A DNA stretch of 64,000 nt. Origin: Rhizobium tibeticum (GTDB taxonomy: Bacteria; Pseudomonadota; Alphaproteobacteria; Rhizobiales; Rhizobiaceae). The translations under genes and the position numbers were made by a program. The notes beneath the pieces are model-generated. The model worked only from the letters and a program-made list of their open reading frames with translations. It did no database searches and had not been told where the DNA came from. Positions 9,791 to 18,425 of this stretch are shown in pieces (position 1 is the stretch's first letter; each line of letters begins with the position of its first letter). Where the stretch lies: assembly GCF_900110205.1 (NCBI RefSeq), contig NZ_FOCV01000006.1, positions 186,001-250,000 on the forward strand. Direction: 5' to 3'.

Positions 9791-10671
9791 CTCGAAAAGG
9801 CATCATCCTCGCCGGCGGTTCCGGCACCCGCCTGCATCCCGCAACGTTGGCGATCAGCAAGCAGTTGCTGCCGGTCTTCGACAAACCGATGATCTACTAT
9901 CCGCTGAGCACGCTGATGCTCGCGGGAATTCGAGACATACTCGTCATATCGACCCCGCAGGATACCCCGCGCTTTGAGGCGTTGCTGGGGACCGGCGAGC
10001 AATGGGGCATCAACTTCTCCTATGCCGTACAGCCGTCGCCCGATGGCCTGGCCCAGGCCTTCGTCATCGGCGAGGACTTTCTCGAAGGATCACCGAGCGC
10101 CCTTGTACTCGGCGATAATATTTTCTACGGACATGACCTGCCGCTTCTGCTTGCCAGCGGTATGTCGCGCACAAGCGGCGCAACCGTCTTCGCCTACCAT
10201 GTGCTCGATCCCGAACGCTACGGTGTCGTCGAGTTCGACGGAGCAAACAGGGCCCTATCAATCGAGGAAAAGCCGTCTCGAGCGAAATCGAACTATGCCG
10301 TAACAGGGCTTTATTTCTATGACGAGAGGGCTGTCGAGTATGCCAGGCAGCTCAAGCCCTCGGCGCGGGGCGAGCTAGAGATTACCGACCTTAACAGCCG
10401 CTACCTGAATGACGGCAGCCTGACCGTGGAAATCATGGGTCGAGGCTATGCCTGGCTCGATACGGGTACTCACGACTCTTTGCTTGACGCCGGCCAGTTC
10501 ATTTCGACGCTGGAACACCGCCAAGGTCTGAAGGTCTCCTGCCCAGAGGAGATTGCCTTCCGAAACGGCTGGATCGACGGTGGGCATCTCGAGCGCCTTG
10601 CTGCACCGCTTGCCAAAAGCGGCTATGGCAAATACCTGCTGCGGCTTGTGGCGGAGGCCGGCAATCAATGA
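9787..10671 (+). CDS. rfbA: glucose-1-phosphate thymidylyltransferase
   Basis: 294 residues starting at a GTG that overlaps the rfbD stop. The nucleotidyltransferase signature [20 protein letters not shown] is complete. [19 protein letters not shown] and EEKPS are the usual substrate and metal-binding segments (DN pair for Mg). It makes dTDP-glucose from dTTP and glucose-1-phosphate, the committed step of dTDP-rhamnose synthesis. The 4-bp overlaps on both sides show a tightly coupled operon. Confidence 0.95.
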   Translation: MTRKGIILAGGSGTRLHPATLAISKQLLPVFDKPMIYYPLSTLMLAGIRDILVISTPQDTPRFEALLGTGEQWGINFSYAVQPSPDGLAQAFVIGEDFLEGSPSALVLGDNIFYGHDLPLLLASGMSRTSGATVFAYHVLDPERYGVVEFDGANRALSIEEKPSRAKSNYAVTGLYFYDERAVEYARQLKPSARGELEITDLNSRYLNDGSLTVEIMGRGYAWLDTGTHDSLLDAGQFISTLEHRQGLKVSCPEEIAFRNGWIDGGHLERLAAPLAKSGYGKYLLRLVAEAGNQ

Positions 10672-11228
10672 AGGTAACATCGCTGGCGATCGCTGACGTG
10701 TTGCTGATCGAGCCGACGGTCTATGGCGACGATCGCGGCTTTTTCTTCGAGAGCTTCAATCAGGCGCAGTTTAATGCGCTTGTCGGTCAAGACCTCACCT
10801 TCGTGCAGGACAACCACTCCAAATCGGCAAGGGGCGTGCTGCGAGGACTGCACTACCAGATCAAACAACCGCAGGGAAAACTGGTGCGCGTCGTCGACGG
10901 AGAGGTGTTTGACGTTGCCGTCGACCTGCGTAAGGCGTCGCCGACCTTCGGCCAATGGGTCGGGGAAACCCTGTCGGCTGACAACAAACGGCAACTCTGG
11001 ATTCCGGCCGGTTTCGCCCATGGCTTTCTTGTGCTCTCCCAGTCGGCGCAGTTCCTCTACAAGACCACGGATTTCTATTCGCCGGAGAACGAGCGGGCGA
11101 TTATTTGGAATGACCCCACGCTGAACATTCGCTGGCCGATCGATACGATGCCCATTCTTTCGAGGAAGGATGCGGTGGCGCAGGCGTTCCCAGATGCGGA
11201 AGTCTTCACCGATTCACTGGATTCTTGA
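10668..11228 (+). CDS. rfbC: dTDP-4-dehydrorhamnose 3,5-epimerase
   Basis: 186 residues, the normal RmlC length. [31 protein letters not shown] and [11 protein letters not shown] contain the catalytic His (GLHYQ), the supporting residues and the cupin core. [16 protein letters not shown] is also typical. It epimerises the 4-keto sugar at C3 and C5. The start overlaps the rfbA stop (ATGA). It is the last gene of the rhamnose operon. Confidence 0.95.
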   Translation: MKVTSLAIADVLLIEPTVYGDDRGFFFESFNQAQFNALVGQDLTFVQDNHSKSARGVLRGLHYQIKQPQGKLVRVVDGEVFDVAVDLRKASPTFGQWVGETLSADNKRQLWIPAGFAHGFLVLSQSAQFLYKTTDFYSPENERAIIWNDPTLNIRWPIDTMPILSRKDAVAQAFPDAEVFTDSLDS

Positions 11229-11271
11229 ATTCGCTTTCGTCGCATAGTTGAAACCTTGCTAGCGCTTCTGC

Positions 11272-11682
11272 ATGTTCCTGCAAAGTGGCGACAAGAGGAT
11301 GTCTTTCGTGTCCGACCAAATTCTCAGTGGGTTGCACCTGGTCGTCGTTGCGCAAGCAATCGCATGGGCGCTGCTTGCCTTCATTCTCGTCGTGACGATT
11401 GCCCCCATCAGCTTGCGCCCGCGAACGATCACCCGCGTCAACCTCGACAGAAGCCTCGCTTTCGCGGCCATGGCGTTCTTCTTCGTCCTCGGCTATTCAC
11501 ACTCGGCGGCACTGGTCGGTGTCACCTGTGTGATCGGCGCGGGCATTTCGGAATTGCTGCAGCTCTTGTCGCCGTCGCGCCATGCACGACTGCCAGACGC
11601 AATGGCGAAATCGACCGGAGCGGCGGCCGGCGCCCTCGTGGCGATGGTGGCGCTGGCGACATCCGGCGCAATGGCAATTTGA
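11272..11682 (+). CDS. VanZ-like small membrane protein
   Basis: Up to 136 residues with about four hydrophobic segments. The C-terminal half has ELLQLLSPSRHARLPDAMAKSTGAAAG, which matches the VanZ-like pattern (Q...R..d...N..G...G) common in small membrane proteins of polysaccharide loci. The ATG at 11272 lacks a ribosome site. A GTG at 11308 has AAGAGG about 9 bp upstream and is a good alternative start giving 124 residues. It lies 43 bp after rfbC and may be co-transcribed. Function is unknown; a link to cell-surface polysaccharide is by association. Confidence 0.6.
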   Translation: MFLQSGDKRMSFVSDQILSGLHLVVVAQAIAWALLAFILVVTIAPISLRPRTITRVNLDRSLAFAAMAFFFVLGYSHSAALVGVTCVIGAGISELLQLLSPSRHARLPDAMAKSTGAAAGALVAMVALATSGAMAI

Positions 11683-11720
11683 ATACCGGGCGCCGCATCG
11701 CTCTCGCAAGGACGCTTTCC

Positions 11721-11762
11721 GGAAACGTTTTAGTATGGCAGATAGGAAGACAAAACGTTCCA
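11721..11762 (+). promoter_or_regulatory. two AACGTT operator-like sites before the lacI-type gene
   Basis: GGAAACGTTTTAG (11721-11733) and AAAACGTTCC (11752-11761) share the AACGTT core of the perfect operators at 13078-13112. Their centres are 30 bp apart, close to three helical turns. TAGTAT (11731-11736) resembles a -10 box. The position just before the regulator gene suggests autoregulation. Inferred from sequence likeness only. Confidence 0.5.
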
Positions 11763-11775
11763 TCGGGGAGGAAGA

Positions 11776-12822
11776 TTGCCGCAGATGAAGGGTATTCGCC
11801 AACTCGCCAAGCATCTCGACATTTCAATCGGGACGGTTTCGCGTGCGCTAAACGACAGGCCCGACGTCAACGAGGAGACGCGCAAGCGCGTGCTCGCAGC
11901 CGCCGAAGAGCTTGGATATGTGGCGAACCAGTCCGGACGCAGCCTGCGTCAGGGCACGACAAACGTCATCGGCCTGATGATCGAATCCAGCAAGGAGACG
12001 GTCGAAAACAGCGACAACTTCTTCCTTGGCGTCACCGGCGGCTTGCAGAGCGTCCTGTCCCGTCACAAGCTTGACCTGCTCATGCTGCCGTGCCCGAATG
12101 ATGAAGACCCCCACGAATATCTGAAGCGGATGGTCGCGCGGCGGATCGTCGATGCCATGATCATCTCGGCCACGCAGCGCGTCGACAAACGCATCGACCT
12201 GCTGGTGAAGGCCAAGATCCCGTTCGTCGCGCTGGGCCGCAGTACATCCGGCGGCAACCACACCTGGATCGATCTTGACTTCGAGGGCGTTGCTGCCTGC
12301 GCCGTCGATCGCCTGGTGTCGAAGGGACACCGTCGTATCGCCATCGCCGCGCCATCCAACGATATCAACCTCGGCTACATCTTCGTCGATACCTATCGGC
12401 AAGCGCTTGAGCGCCACGGCATCGCCTTCGATCCGTCGCTGGTCATCCGCGTCAAATCGAGTGAGCAGGGCGGCTATCAGGCCGGCCACGAGATGCTGCG
12501 GCTCGACAGCAAGCCGACGGCGATCATCCTTATCTATGAGCTCATGGCGATCGGTCTCTACCGGCGTCTGAATGAGGCAGGTATCATTCCCGGCCGCGAT
12601 CTGGCGGTCATCGGCTTCCGCGAAGAACCGCGCGGCAAATTCCTGCAGCCATCACTCACCTGCTTTCGCATGTCACTGCGCGATCTCGGCGTCGAGCTTG
12701 CCGAAACCTTGCTTGCGACAATGCCGGCCTATGCGGCGCATTACCCGAAAGGCGCACGCAACACGATCTGGCCTCTCGAACTCGTCCCCGGAGAAAGCGA
12801 CGCTTTTTCTCTCAAGGCATAA
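11776..12822 (+). CDS. LacI-family transcriptional regulator
   Basis: 348 residues if read from the TTG at 11776 (GGAGG 4 bp before); the ATG at 11785 (MKGIRQLAKH) is an equally likely start. The helix-turn-helix is textbook LacI: IRQLAKHLDISIGTVSRALN, then DRPDVNEETRKRVLAAAEELGY and the hinge region. A periplasmic-binding-protein-like effector domain follows (TNVIGLMI, AMIISAT, FVALGRS, FEGVAACAVDRLVSKGHRRIA). It precedes the dehydrogenase-isomerase-ABC importer operon on the same strand, whose promoter has two perfect LacI-type palindromes, so it is very likely the local repressor. The inducer is unknown, probably the imported sugar or a breakdown product. Confidence 0.9.
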   Translation: MPQMKGIRQLAKHLDISIGTVSRALNDRPDVNEETRKRVLAAAEELGYVANQSGRSLRQGTTNVIGLMIESSKETVENSDNFFLGVTGGLQSVLSRHKLDLLMLPCPNDEDPHEYLKRMVARRIVDAMIISATQRVDKRIDLLVKAKIPFVALGRSTSGGNHTWIDLDFEGVAACAVDRLVSKGHRRIAIAAPSNDINLGYIFVDTYRQALERHGIAFDPSLVIRVKSSEQGGYQAGHEMLRLDSKPTAIILIYELMAIGLYRRLNEAGIIPGRDLAVIGFREEPRGKFLQPSLTCFRMSLRDLGVELAETLLATMPAYAAHYPKGARNTIWPLELVPGESDAFSLKA

Positions 12823-13068
12823 GCTCGGATGTCTTGCCAGTCTGCTCACTGCAGCGCCCACGGGGCGCAAGTCAGCGTCCTCGTTGCCGACCGACGACCC
12901 CGGCGCCGATGATGTCATCTGTTTCAACCATCCAGCCGCAACGCTCGCGAACCGGTGAGCCTTCGAAATCGTTGGGATATTTTTCCATGCTGCGGCGCAA
13001 TATCGATTTGCCTAAGGGCCCGCATTTGCAGGTGTTTTCCGCAGCATTCTTGCAAGAATCACATGGTA
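12823..13068. other. gap upstream of the operator-controlled promoter
   Basis: No convincing gene. A minus-strand frame (12872-13077) encodes about 68 residues with CDSC and CKC clusters, but its third-position GC is only about 60 percent by hand count and I find no good ribosome site. It is listed as a weak possibility under findings. Confidence 0.4.
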
Positions 13069-13112
13069 TTGACACCGGGAAACGTTTCCGCTTAGTATCG
13101 TAAACGTTTACG
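13069..13112 (+). promoter_or_regulatory. sigma70-like promoter with two perfect LacI-type operators
   Basis: TTGACA (13069-13074) and TAGTAT (13093-13098) are separated by 18 bp. GGAAACGTTTCC (13078-13089), a perfect 12-bp palindrome, fills the spacer. CGTAAACGTTTACG (13099-13112), a perfect 14-bp palindrome, lies just after the -10 box. The palindrome centres are 22 bp apart, about two helical turns, so bound dimers would sit on the same face. This is a classical repression layout for the downstream operon. Confidence 0.75.
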
Positions 13113-13160
13113 GGATGCGTTTTGGGGGGAAAAACCGGAAACGATCCACCGGAGGAAATC

Positions 13161-14195
13161 GTGATTTTGAATGCCGTTCTATGCGGGTGCGGAGCCATGT
13201 CCAAGGGTTGGTTGCGCGCTATCAAGGAAAGCCCGGCCCTTAAAGCCGCCATCGAGGTCAGGGGCCTCGTCGACGTCAATCCGGCAGCAGCCGAGGCGCT
13301 CGCCGCCGAGTTCGGCCTCGAAGGGGCTGTGATCGGCACAGATCTTGCCGACGTCATTGCAAGGTCCAAGGCCGACATCGTGTTCGACGTCGTCATCCCG
13401 ACGGCACGTTTCGACGTCGTCTCCACCGCGCTGAAGGCCGGCTGCCACGTCCTCAGCGAAAAGCCGATGGCAACCTCGCTTGCCGAAGGAGCGGCTCTGA
13501 TCGATCTGGCGGCTGAAACGGGCAAGATCCACGCCATCATCCAGAACCGTCGCTTCATCTCGGGCGTGCGCCGCATGCGCCGCTTTATCGAGAGCGGATC
13601 AATCGGTGACCTGACCGCCATCCATTGCGATTTCTTCCTCGGACCGCATTTCGGGGGCTTCCGCGAAGAGATGGACAATGTCCTGCTCCTCGACATGGCG
13701 ATCCACACTTTCGATGCCGCCCGCTATGTCGCCGACAAGAAGCCGCTCGCCGTCTATTGCGTTGAACGCAACCCCAAAGGCTCCTGGTACAAGCACGGCG
13801 CATCTGCCAATGCGACCTTCGAATTTGCCGATGATGTCGTCTTCACCTATCGTGGCTCCTGGTGTGCGGAAGGCGAGCGCACCAGTTGGGAAAGCGAGTG
13901 GCGTCTCGTCGGCTCCAAGGGCATGCTGACCTGGGATGGCGCCGATACGTTTAGCGCCGCCGTTGCCGGCGATGAGCCTGGTCTCTTGCATGGCTTTGCG
14001 CCCGTAAACGTTCCCGAACCCGCTCACGAGGAAGAAACGCATGGCCATGCCAGCGTCATTTCGAGTTTCGTGGAGGCGATCAACACCGGCAAGCGGCCTG
14101 AGACGGCAAGTTCCGACAATATCAGAAGCCTCGCCATGGTCTTCGGCGCGGTCGAGAGCGCCAAGACCGGCAAGCGCATTGAGATTTCAGCATGA
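13161..14195 (+). CDS. Gfo/Idh/MocA-family sugar or cyclitol dehydrogenase
   Basis: 344 residues from the GTG at 13161, which has GGAGG 5 bp upstream; the frame is open to an ATG at 13122 without a ribosome site. The Rossmann start (ILNAVLCGCGAMSKGWL) and the family signature EKPMATSLAEG, with the catalytic-type Lys, are clear. LDMAIHTFDAARY holds the conserved D-H pair of the active site. These enzymes oxidise sugars or inositols with NAD(P). It is the first gene behind the double operator, and its stop overlaps the isomerase start (ATGA). The exact substrate is unknown. Confidence 0.85.
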   Translation: MILNAVLCGCGAMSKGWLRAIKESPALKAAIEVRGLVDVNPAAAEALAAEFGLEGAVIGTDLADVIARSKADIVFDVVIPTARFDVVSTALKAGCHVLSEKPMATSLAEGAALIDLAAETGKIHAIIQNRRFISGVRRMRRFIESGSIGDLTAIHCDFFLGPHFGGFREEMDNVLLLDMAIHTFDAARYVADKKPLAVYCVERNPKGSWYKHGASANATFEFADDVVFTYRGSWCAEGERTSWESEWRLVGSKGMLTWDGADTFSAAVAGDEPGLLHGFAPVNVPEPAHEEETHGHASVISSFVEAINTGKRPETASSDNIRSLAMVFGAVESAKTGKRIEISA

Positions 14196-15109
14196 GGAAA
14201 GAGATTGTGAGCAACCCTGCCAAGTCCATTCGTATCGGCACCATGGTCAGCGCCTCCAAGGGCGACGCCGACAAGCGTATCGGCCAGATTGCCGATATGG
14301 GCTTCGAAAGCTTCGAGCCCTTCTTCTGGCAGACGACGAACGGCCAGGATCTTGCCGAACTTGGCAAGCGCTGCGTCGATGCTATCGGCGATCGTGACAT
14401 CACCATTTCGACGCTTGGCATGTTCGGCAATCCGCTTGAGACCGCCGACATCGACCTTCAGACACTGCAGGGCTGGAAGGATTGCATCGACAACGCCCAC
14501 CATTTCGGGGCAACCTGTGTTGCCGGCTTTACCGGCCGCATCCGCAACAAGCCGCTGACCGACAGCCTTCCGCGTTACAAGGAAATCTTCAGTGAGCTTG
14601 CCAAGCGTGCAGCCGACAAGGGCATTAAGATCGCCTTCGAAAACTGCGCCATGGACGGCAACTGGGCGACCGGTGACTGGAACATCGCGCACAACCCGGA
14701 TGCCTGGGAATTGATCTTCAACGAAACGCCGGACGATCATATCGGTCTGGAATGGGAGCCCTGCCATCAGATGGTCTATCTGATCGAGCCGCTGCCGCAG
14801 ATCCGCAAGTGGGCAAAAAAGATCTTCCACGTGCACGGCAAGGACGCGACGATCCGCTGGGATGTCATCAAGGAGCACGGCATCTTCGGCAGGGAAAAGT
14901 TCGTCTTCATGCGCACGCCGGGCTTTGGCGACAGCAACTGGACGGACGTTATTTCCGAACTGCGGCTTGCCGGCTGGTCCGGCTCGATCGACATCGAAGG
15001 CTGGCACGACCCGGTCTACCGCGACGATCTGGAACTGACCGGTCAGGTCTACGCATTGAACCATCTCAAGCATGCCCGGGGCGGCGACTTCGTCGTCGAT
15101 CCGGTCTGA
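14192..15109 (+). CDS. sugar phosphate isomerase/epimerase-like TIM barrel protein
   Basis: 305 residues with a 4-bp overlap to the dehydrogenase. A xylose-isomerase-like TIM barrel is indicated by four metal-ligand positions: IAFENCAMDG (Glu), GLEWEPCHQM (Glu and His), VHGKDATI (His) and IDIEGWHDP (Glu). Such proteins often partner Gfo/Idh/MocA dehydrogenases in the breakdown of inositols, ketosugars or uncommon hexoses. A GTG at 14207 is an alternative start. The substrate is probably whatever the downstream importer carries. Confidence 0.8.
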   Translation: MRKEIVSNPAKSIRIGTMVSASKGDADKRIGQIADMGFESFEPFFWQTTNGQDLAELGKRCVDAIGDRDITISTLGMFGNPLETADIDLQTLQGWKDCIDNAHHFGATCVAGFTGRIRNKPLTDSLPRYKEIFSELAKRAADKGIKIAFENCAMDGNWATGDWNIAHNPDAWELIFNETPDDHIGLEWEPCHQMVYLIEPLPQIRKWAKKIFHVHGKDATIRWDVIKEHGIFGREKFVFMRTPGFGDSNWTDVISELRLAGWSGSIDIEGWHDPVYRDDLELTGQVYALNHLKHARGGDFVVDPV

Positions 15110-15174
15110 TGACATCGTGGCCGGCGAGGAGGAATCGCCGGCTTCCGACAGGATAACCACAAAGGAGGAGAACT

Positions 15175-16413
15175 ATGGGTATCCGCAAGTTTGCAGTAAT
15201 CGGCGCTTTGGCGCTGGCAGGCGTTTCTCTCTTCGGCCTGGCCGCCAAGGCCGAGGATGTCACCATCACGGTCTGGTCGCTGGACAAGGATGTCCAGCCG
15301 GCGCCGAACCTGGTGAAGGAATTCAACGCGCTGAACAACGGCATCAAGATCGAATATCGCGAGATCCAGTTCGACGATGTTGTCAGTGAGGCGATGCGCG
15401 CTTATTCCACCGGTCAGGCGCCAGATATCATCGCTGTCGACAATCCGGAACATGCAATGTTCGCCTCGCATGGCGCGTTCCTCGATCTCACCGACATGAT
15501 CGCCAAGTCCTCGGTGATCAAGAAGGAAAACTATTTCCCTGGTCCGCTGAACTCGGTCACCTGGGACAGCAAGCTCTTCGGCGTGCCGAAAGCAACCAAT
15601 ACGATTGCGCTCTACTACAATGTCGACATGTTCAAGGCCAAGGGCCTCGATCCCGACAAGCCGCCGCACACCTGGGATGAACTGGTGGATACGGCCCGCA
15701 AGCTGAACGATCCGGCGAAGAACGTTTATGGTCTGGCTTTCTCGGCCAAGGCGAACGAGGAAGGCACTTTCCAGTTCCTGCCTTGGGCGCAGATGGGAGG
15801 GGGTGGCTATGACCACATCAATACAGCTGGCGCCGTCAAGGCGCTGGAAACCTGGAAGACCATCCTCGACGAGAAGCTTGCTTCGCCTGACACGCTGACC
15901 CGCGGACAGTGGGACTCGACCGGTACCTTCAATTCCGGCAATGCGGCGATGGTGATTTCCGGCCCGTGGGAACTCGACCGCATGTCGCAGGAAGCCAAGT
16001 TCGACTGGCGCGTGACGCTGATGCCCGTGCCGAAGGACGGCGTCGAGCCGTCTTCCGCGATGGGCGACTTCAACTGGGCGATCTTCGCCAGTACCAAGCA
16101 TCCGGCCGAGGCCTTCAAGGCGCTCGAATACTTCGCCTCGCAGGATGACAAGATGTTCAAAAACTATGGCCAGCTGCCGGCCCGTTCGGACATCGCCATT
16201 CCGCCGACCGGCAATGAGAAGAAGGATGCAGCACTCAAGGTATTCCTCGAGCAGCTGAAATACGCCAAGCCGCGCGGTCCGCATCCGCAGTGGCCGAAGA
16301 TATCTAAGGCGATCCAGGACGCCATCCAGTCCGCGCTTACGGGGCAGGCCACGCCGCAGGCTGCTCTCGACCAGGCAGCCCAGACCATCAAGGGTATCCT
16401 CGGCGAAGGCTGA
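15175..16413 (+). CDS. ABC importer extracellular sugar-binding protein
   Basis: 412 residues with a very strong ribosome site (AAGGAGGAG). A signal peptide spans residues 1-25 ([21 protein letters not shown]), giving a periplasmic protein. The mature part has family-1 solute-binding features: ITVWSLDKD near the start, [31 protein letters not shown] and [16 protein letters not shown]. It should capture a mono- or oligosaccharide for the two permeases downstream. A strong hairpin and a 13-bp inverted repeat lie between it and the permeases, perhaps to keep the binding protein in excess. Confidence 0.9.
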   Translation: MGIRKFAVIGALALAGVSLFGLAAKAEDVTITVWSLDKDVQPAPNLVKEFNALNNGIKIEYREIQFDDVVSEAMRAYSTGQAPDIIAVDNPEHAMFASHGAFLDLTDMIAKSSVIKKENYFPGPLNSVTWDSKLFGVPKATNTIALYYNVDMFKAKGLDPDKPPHTWDELVDTARKLNDPAKNVYGLAFSAKANEEGTFQFLPWAQMGGGGYDHINTAGAVKALETWKTILDEKLASPDTLTRGQWDSTGTFNSGNAAMVISGPWELDRMSQEAKFDWRVTLMPVPKDGVEPSSAMGDFNWAIFASTKHPAEAFKALEYFASQDDKMFKNYGQLPARSDIAIPPTGNEKKDAALKVFLEQLKYAKPRGPHPQWPKISKAIQDAIQSALTGQATPQAALDQAAQTIKGILGEG

Positions 16414-16426
16414 GATCGGCCTGACG

Positions 16427-16452
16427 TGCCGCCGGATTGTCGTCCGGCGGCA
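16427..16452 (+). terminator. strong hairpin after the binding-protein gene
   Basis: A perfect 10-bp stem, TGCCGCCGGA-TTGTCG-TCCGGCGGCA, starts 14 bp after the stop codon at 16413. There is no T run, so it is more likely a 3'-end stabiliser or partial attenuator inside the operon than a full terminator. Confidence 0.6.
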
Positions 16453-16494
16453 CCGCCAAGGACACGGATTGTCGTGTTATTGTTCTTCGGACAT

Positions 16495-16621
16495 CTTCCT
16501 CTCAAGGGAGAGGGTGGAGACTGTGGTGGCGCTCCCTCCCGGCACTCTCTGCTCTTGCTTGCGCGGCACGGATCTTGACGTCGCGGTTCGGCAAGCATCT
16601 GCTCTCTTCCTTGAGAGGAAG
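16495..16621. repeat. imperfect palindromic intergenic repeat (RIME-like)
   Basis: CTTCCTCTCAAGG (16495-16507) is the exact reverse complement of CCTTGAGAGGAAG (16609-16621). The roughly 100 bp between them is GC-rich and non-coding, and the end sequences resemble rhizobial intergenic mosaic elements. It sits between the binding-protein and permease genes. Family assignment is from memory and uncertain. Confidence 0.45.
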
Positions 16622-16677
16622 GTGCCCGGAGGGGCATTCAGAAAATATGGACATTCGAAGCATATCGCGTCGAATGT

Positions 16678-17601
16678 ATGGGTCAGGAGCCTTGGAGTAT
16701 GAGGACTGTTGCCAGCGGAATAAGAGACGGAAAGGGGTTTGACGTCACACTTGCGGCCATTCCCTTTGCATTTCTGTTTTTCCTGTCGTTCCTGCCGCTT
16801 GTCTACAACGTGCTGATGAGCCTGCAACAGGTTGATATGTTCAGTCTCGCGCAGGTGTTCCGCCCCTTTGTCGGCTTGAAGAACTATCAGGAAGTGTTCG
16901 CACGGCCGGAAGCCTGGCTGGTTATGAAGAACACAGTGGTCTTCGTCGTCGCGTCGATCGCCGGACAGTTCCTTATCGGCTTCGGGCTGGCGCTGTTCTT
17001 CTGGATCGGTTTTCCCGGATCGTCCTGGCTGCGCGGCCTGTTTCTTGTTTCGTGGGTGATGCCCGGCCTCGTGGTCGGCGCGATCTGGAATCTGATCCTG
17101 TCGGGCGATTTCGGCGTGCTGAACTACCTGCTCAAGAGCCTGTCGATCACAAATGCCAACATCTTCTGGCGCTCAGATCCGGCCTATTCGCTGTGGGCGG
17201 TGATTATCGCCAATATCTGGCTCGGCGTGTCCTTCAACATGATCCTGCTTTCGGTTGGTCTCTCCTCCATTCCCGGCGACCTCTACGAGGCGGCCGAACT
17301 CGACGGCGCCAATGGCTGGCAGCGCTTCTGGACCATCACGCTGCCGATGATGCGTTCGACGATCGGTGCCGTCATCTCGCTCGGCATGATCTTCACATTG
17401 CAGCAATTCGATCTATTTGCGGTTATCACATCAGGCGGCCCAAACAATTCCTCCAACGTGGCGCAATACTGGGCGTGGCTTTGGTCCTTCAAGGAGTATG
17501 ATTTCGCCAAGGGCGCGACGATTTCAGTGGTGATGATCATCGTCGTGATGATCGCCTCGGTCATCTATGTACGTTCGACCCGGCATGAGGTGCGCGGATG
17601 A
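16678..17601 (+). CDS. ABC sugar importer permease, first subunit
   Basis: 307 residues with about six membrane helices (first near 20-45, VTLAAIPFAFLFFLSFLPLV). The cytoplasmic EAA loop is visible as LYEAAELDGANGWQRFWTITLPMM, which docks onto the ATPase. This is the MalF-like subunit of a CUT1 sugar importer. An ATG eight codons in (MRTVASG) is another possible start. It overlaps the second permease by 4 bp. It is separated from its binding-protein gene by 264 bp of hairpin and repeat DNA. Confidence 0.88.
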   Translation: MGQEPWSMRTVASGIRDGKGFDVTLAAIPFAFLFFLSFLPLVYNVLMSLQQVDMFSLAQVFRPFVGLKNYQEVFARPEAWLVMKNTVVFVVASIAGQFLIGFGLALFFWIGFPGSSWLRGLFLVSWVMPGLVVGAIWNLILSGDFGVLNYLLKSLSITNANIFWRSDPAYSLWAVIIANIWLGVSFNMILLSVGLSSIPGDLYEAAELDGANGWQRFWTITLPMMRSTIGAVISLGMIFTLQQFDLFAVITSGGPNNSSNVAQYWAWLWSFKEYDFAKGATISVVMIIVVMIASVIYVRSTRHEVRG

Positions 17602-18425
17602 GCGAGACCATGAAGTACCGTCTGCTTTTCGTGATCGCCGTGGTGCTGGCAATCATCTACCTCTTCCCGCTCTACTGGATGTATCTGAGCAGCCTCAAGA
17701 CCACGTCGGACATGTTCGCGACGCCGCCGACTTTCCGCGCCAGCAATCCGCAATGGCATGTCTATGGTGACGTCTGGTTGGGCCTGAAGATGGGCCACTA
17801 CATCTGGAATTCGGTGGTGATCGCAACCGGCAGCGTCGCGCTGGTGACGATACTGGGCACCGGGCTTGCTTATGTGCTGGCGCGCTACCGAAACATCTGG
17901 ATCGATATCGGTCTTTTCCTCGTCCTGATGCTGCAGGTGTTACCCGCCTCGCTGATGATTACGCCGATTTTCGTCGGGTTTTCGCAGATTGGCGTTCTCG
18001 ACTTCCCACGCTTTGCTGTAATTTTGGCGACAGCGGCGAAAACCATGCCCTTCTTCGTGGTGCTTGTGCGAGCCACTTTCATGAGCGTGCCCCAGGAACT
18101 CGAGGAGGCGGCACTGGTCGACGGGAATTCGCGTGTCGGCGCCTTCTTCAACATCGTCCTGCCACTGGCGCGCAACGGCATCCTGGTCGCCGCGATCCTG
18201 ATCTTCATGCAGGCCTTCGGCGAATTCGTCTATTCGAAGTCGATGATCCAGAACATCGAGCTCCAGCCGTCGAGTGTCGGCCTTTATTCCTTCATCGGCC
18301 CAAACACCAGCGAATGGAACAAGATCATGGCTTTCGCCGCGATGTATGTGACGCCGATCCTTGCCATCTTCGTTCTTCTACAGCGCCGGATCGTCTCCGG
18401 CCTGACTTCCGGAGCTTTGAAATGA
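17598..18425 (+). CDS. ABC sugar importer permease, second subunit
   Basis: 275 residues, six membrane helices, MalG type. The EAA loop reads ELEEAALVDGNSRVGAFFNIVLP. The start overlaps the previous stop (ATGA) and its own stop overlaps the ATPase start (ATGA), so the three importer genes are translationally coupled. It should pair with the first permease to form the inner-membrane channel. Confidence 0.9.
   Translation: MSETMKYRLLFVIAVVLAIIYLFPLYWMYLSSLKTTSDMFATPPTFRASNPQWHVYGDVWLGLKMGHYIWNSVVIATGSVALVTILGTGLAYVLARYRNIWIDIGLFLVLMLQVLPASLMITPIFVGFSQIGVLDFPRFAVILATAAKTMPFFVVLVRATFMSVPQELEEAALVDGNSRVGAFFNIVLPLARNGILVAAILIFMQAFGEFVYSKSMIQNIELQPSSVGLYSFIGPNTSEWNKIMAFAAMYVTPILAIFVLLQRRIVSGLTSGALK

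Noticed and set aside
16437..16742. Plus-strand frames across the repeat between binding-protein and permease genes
   Set aside because: They read through an inverted repeat, overlap the permease start and have no coding character.
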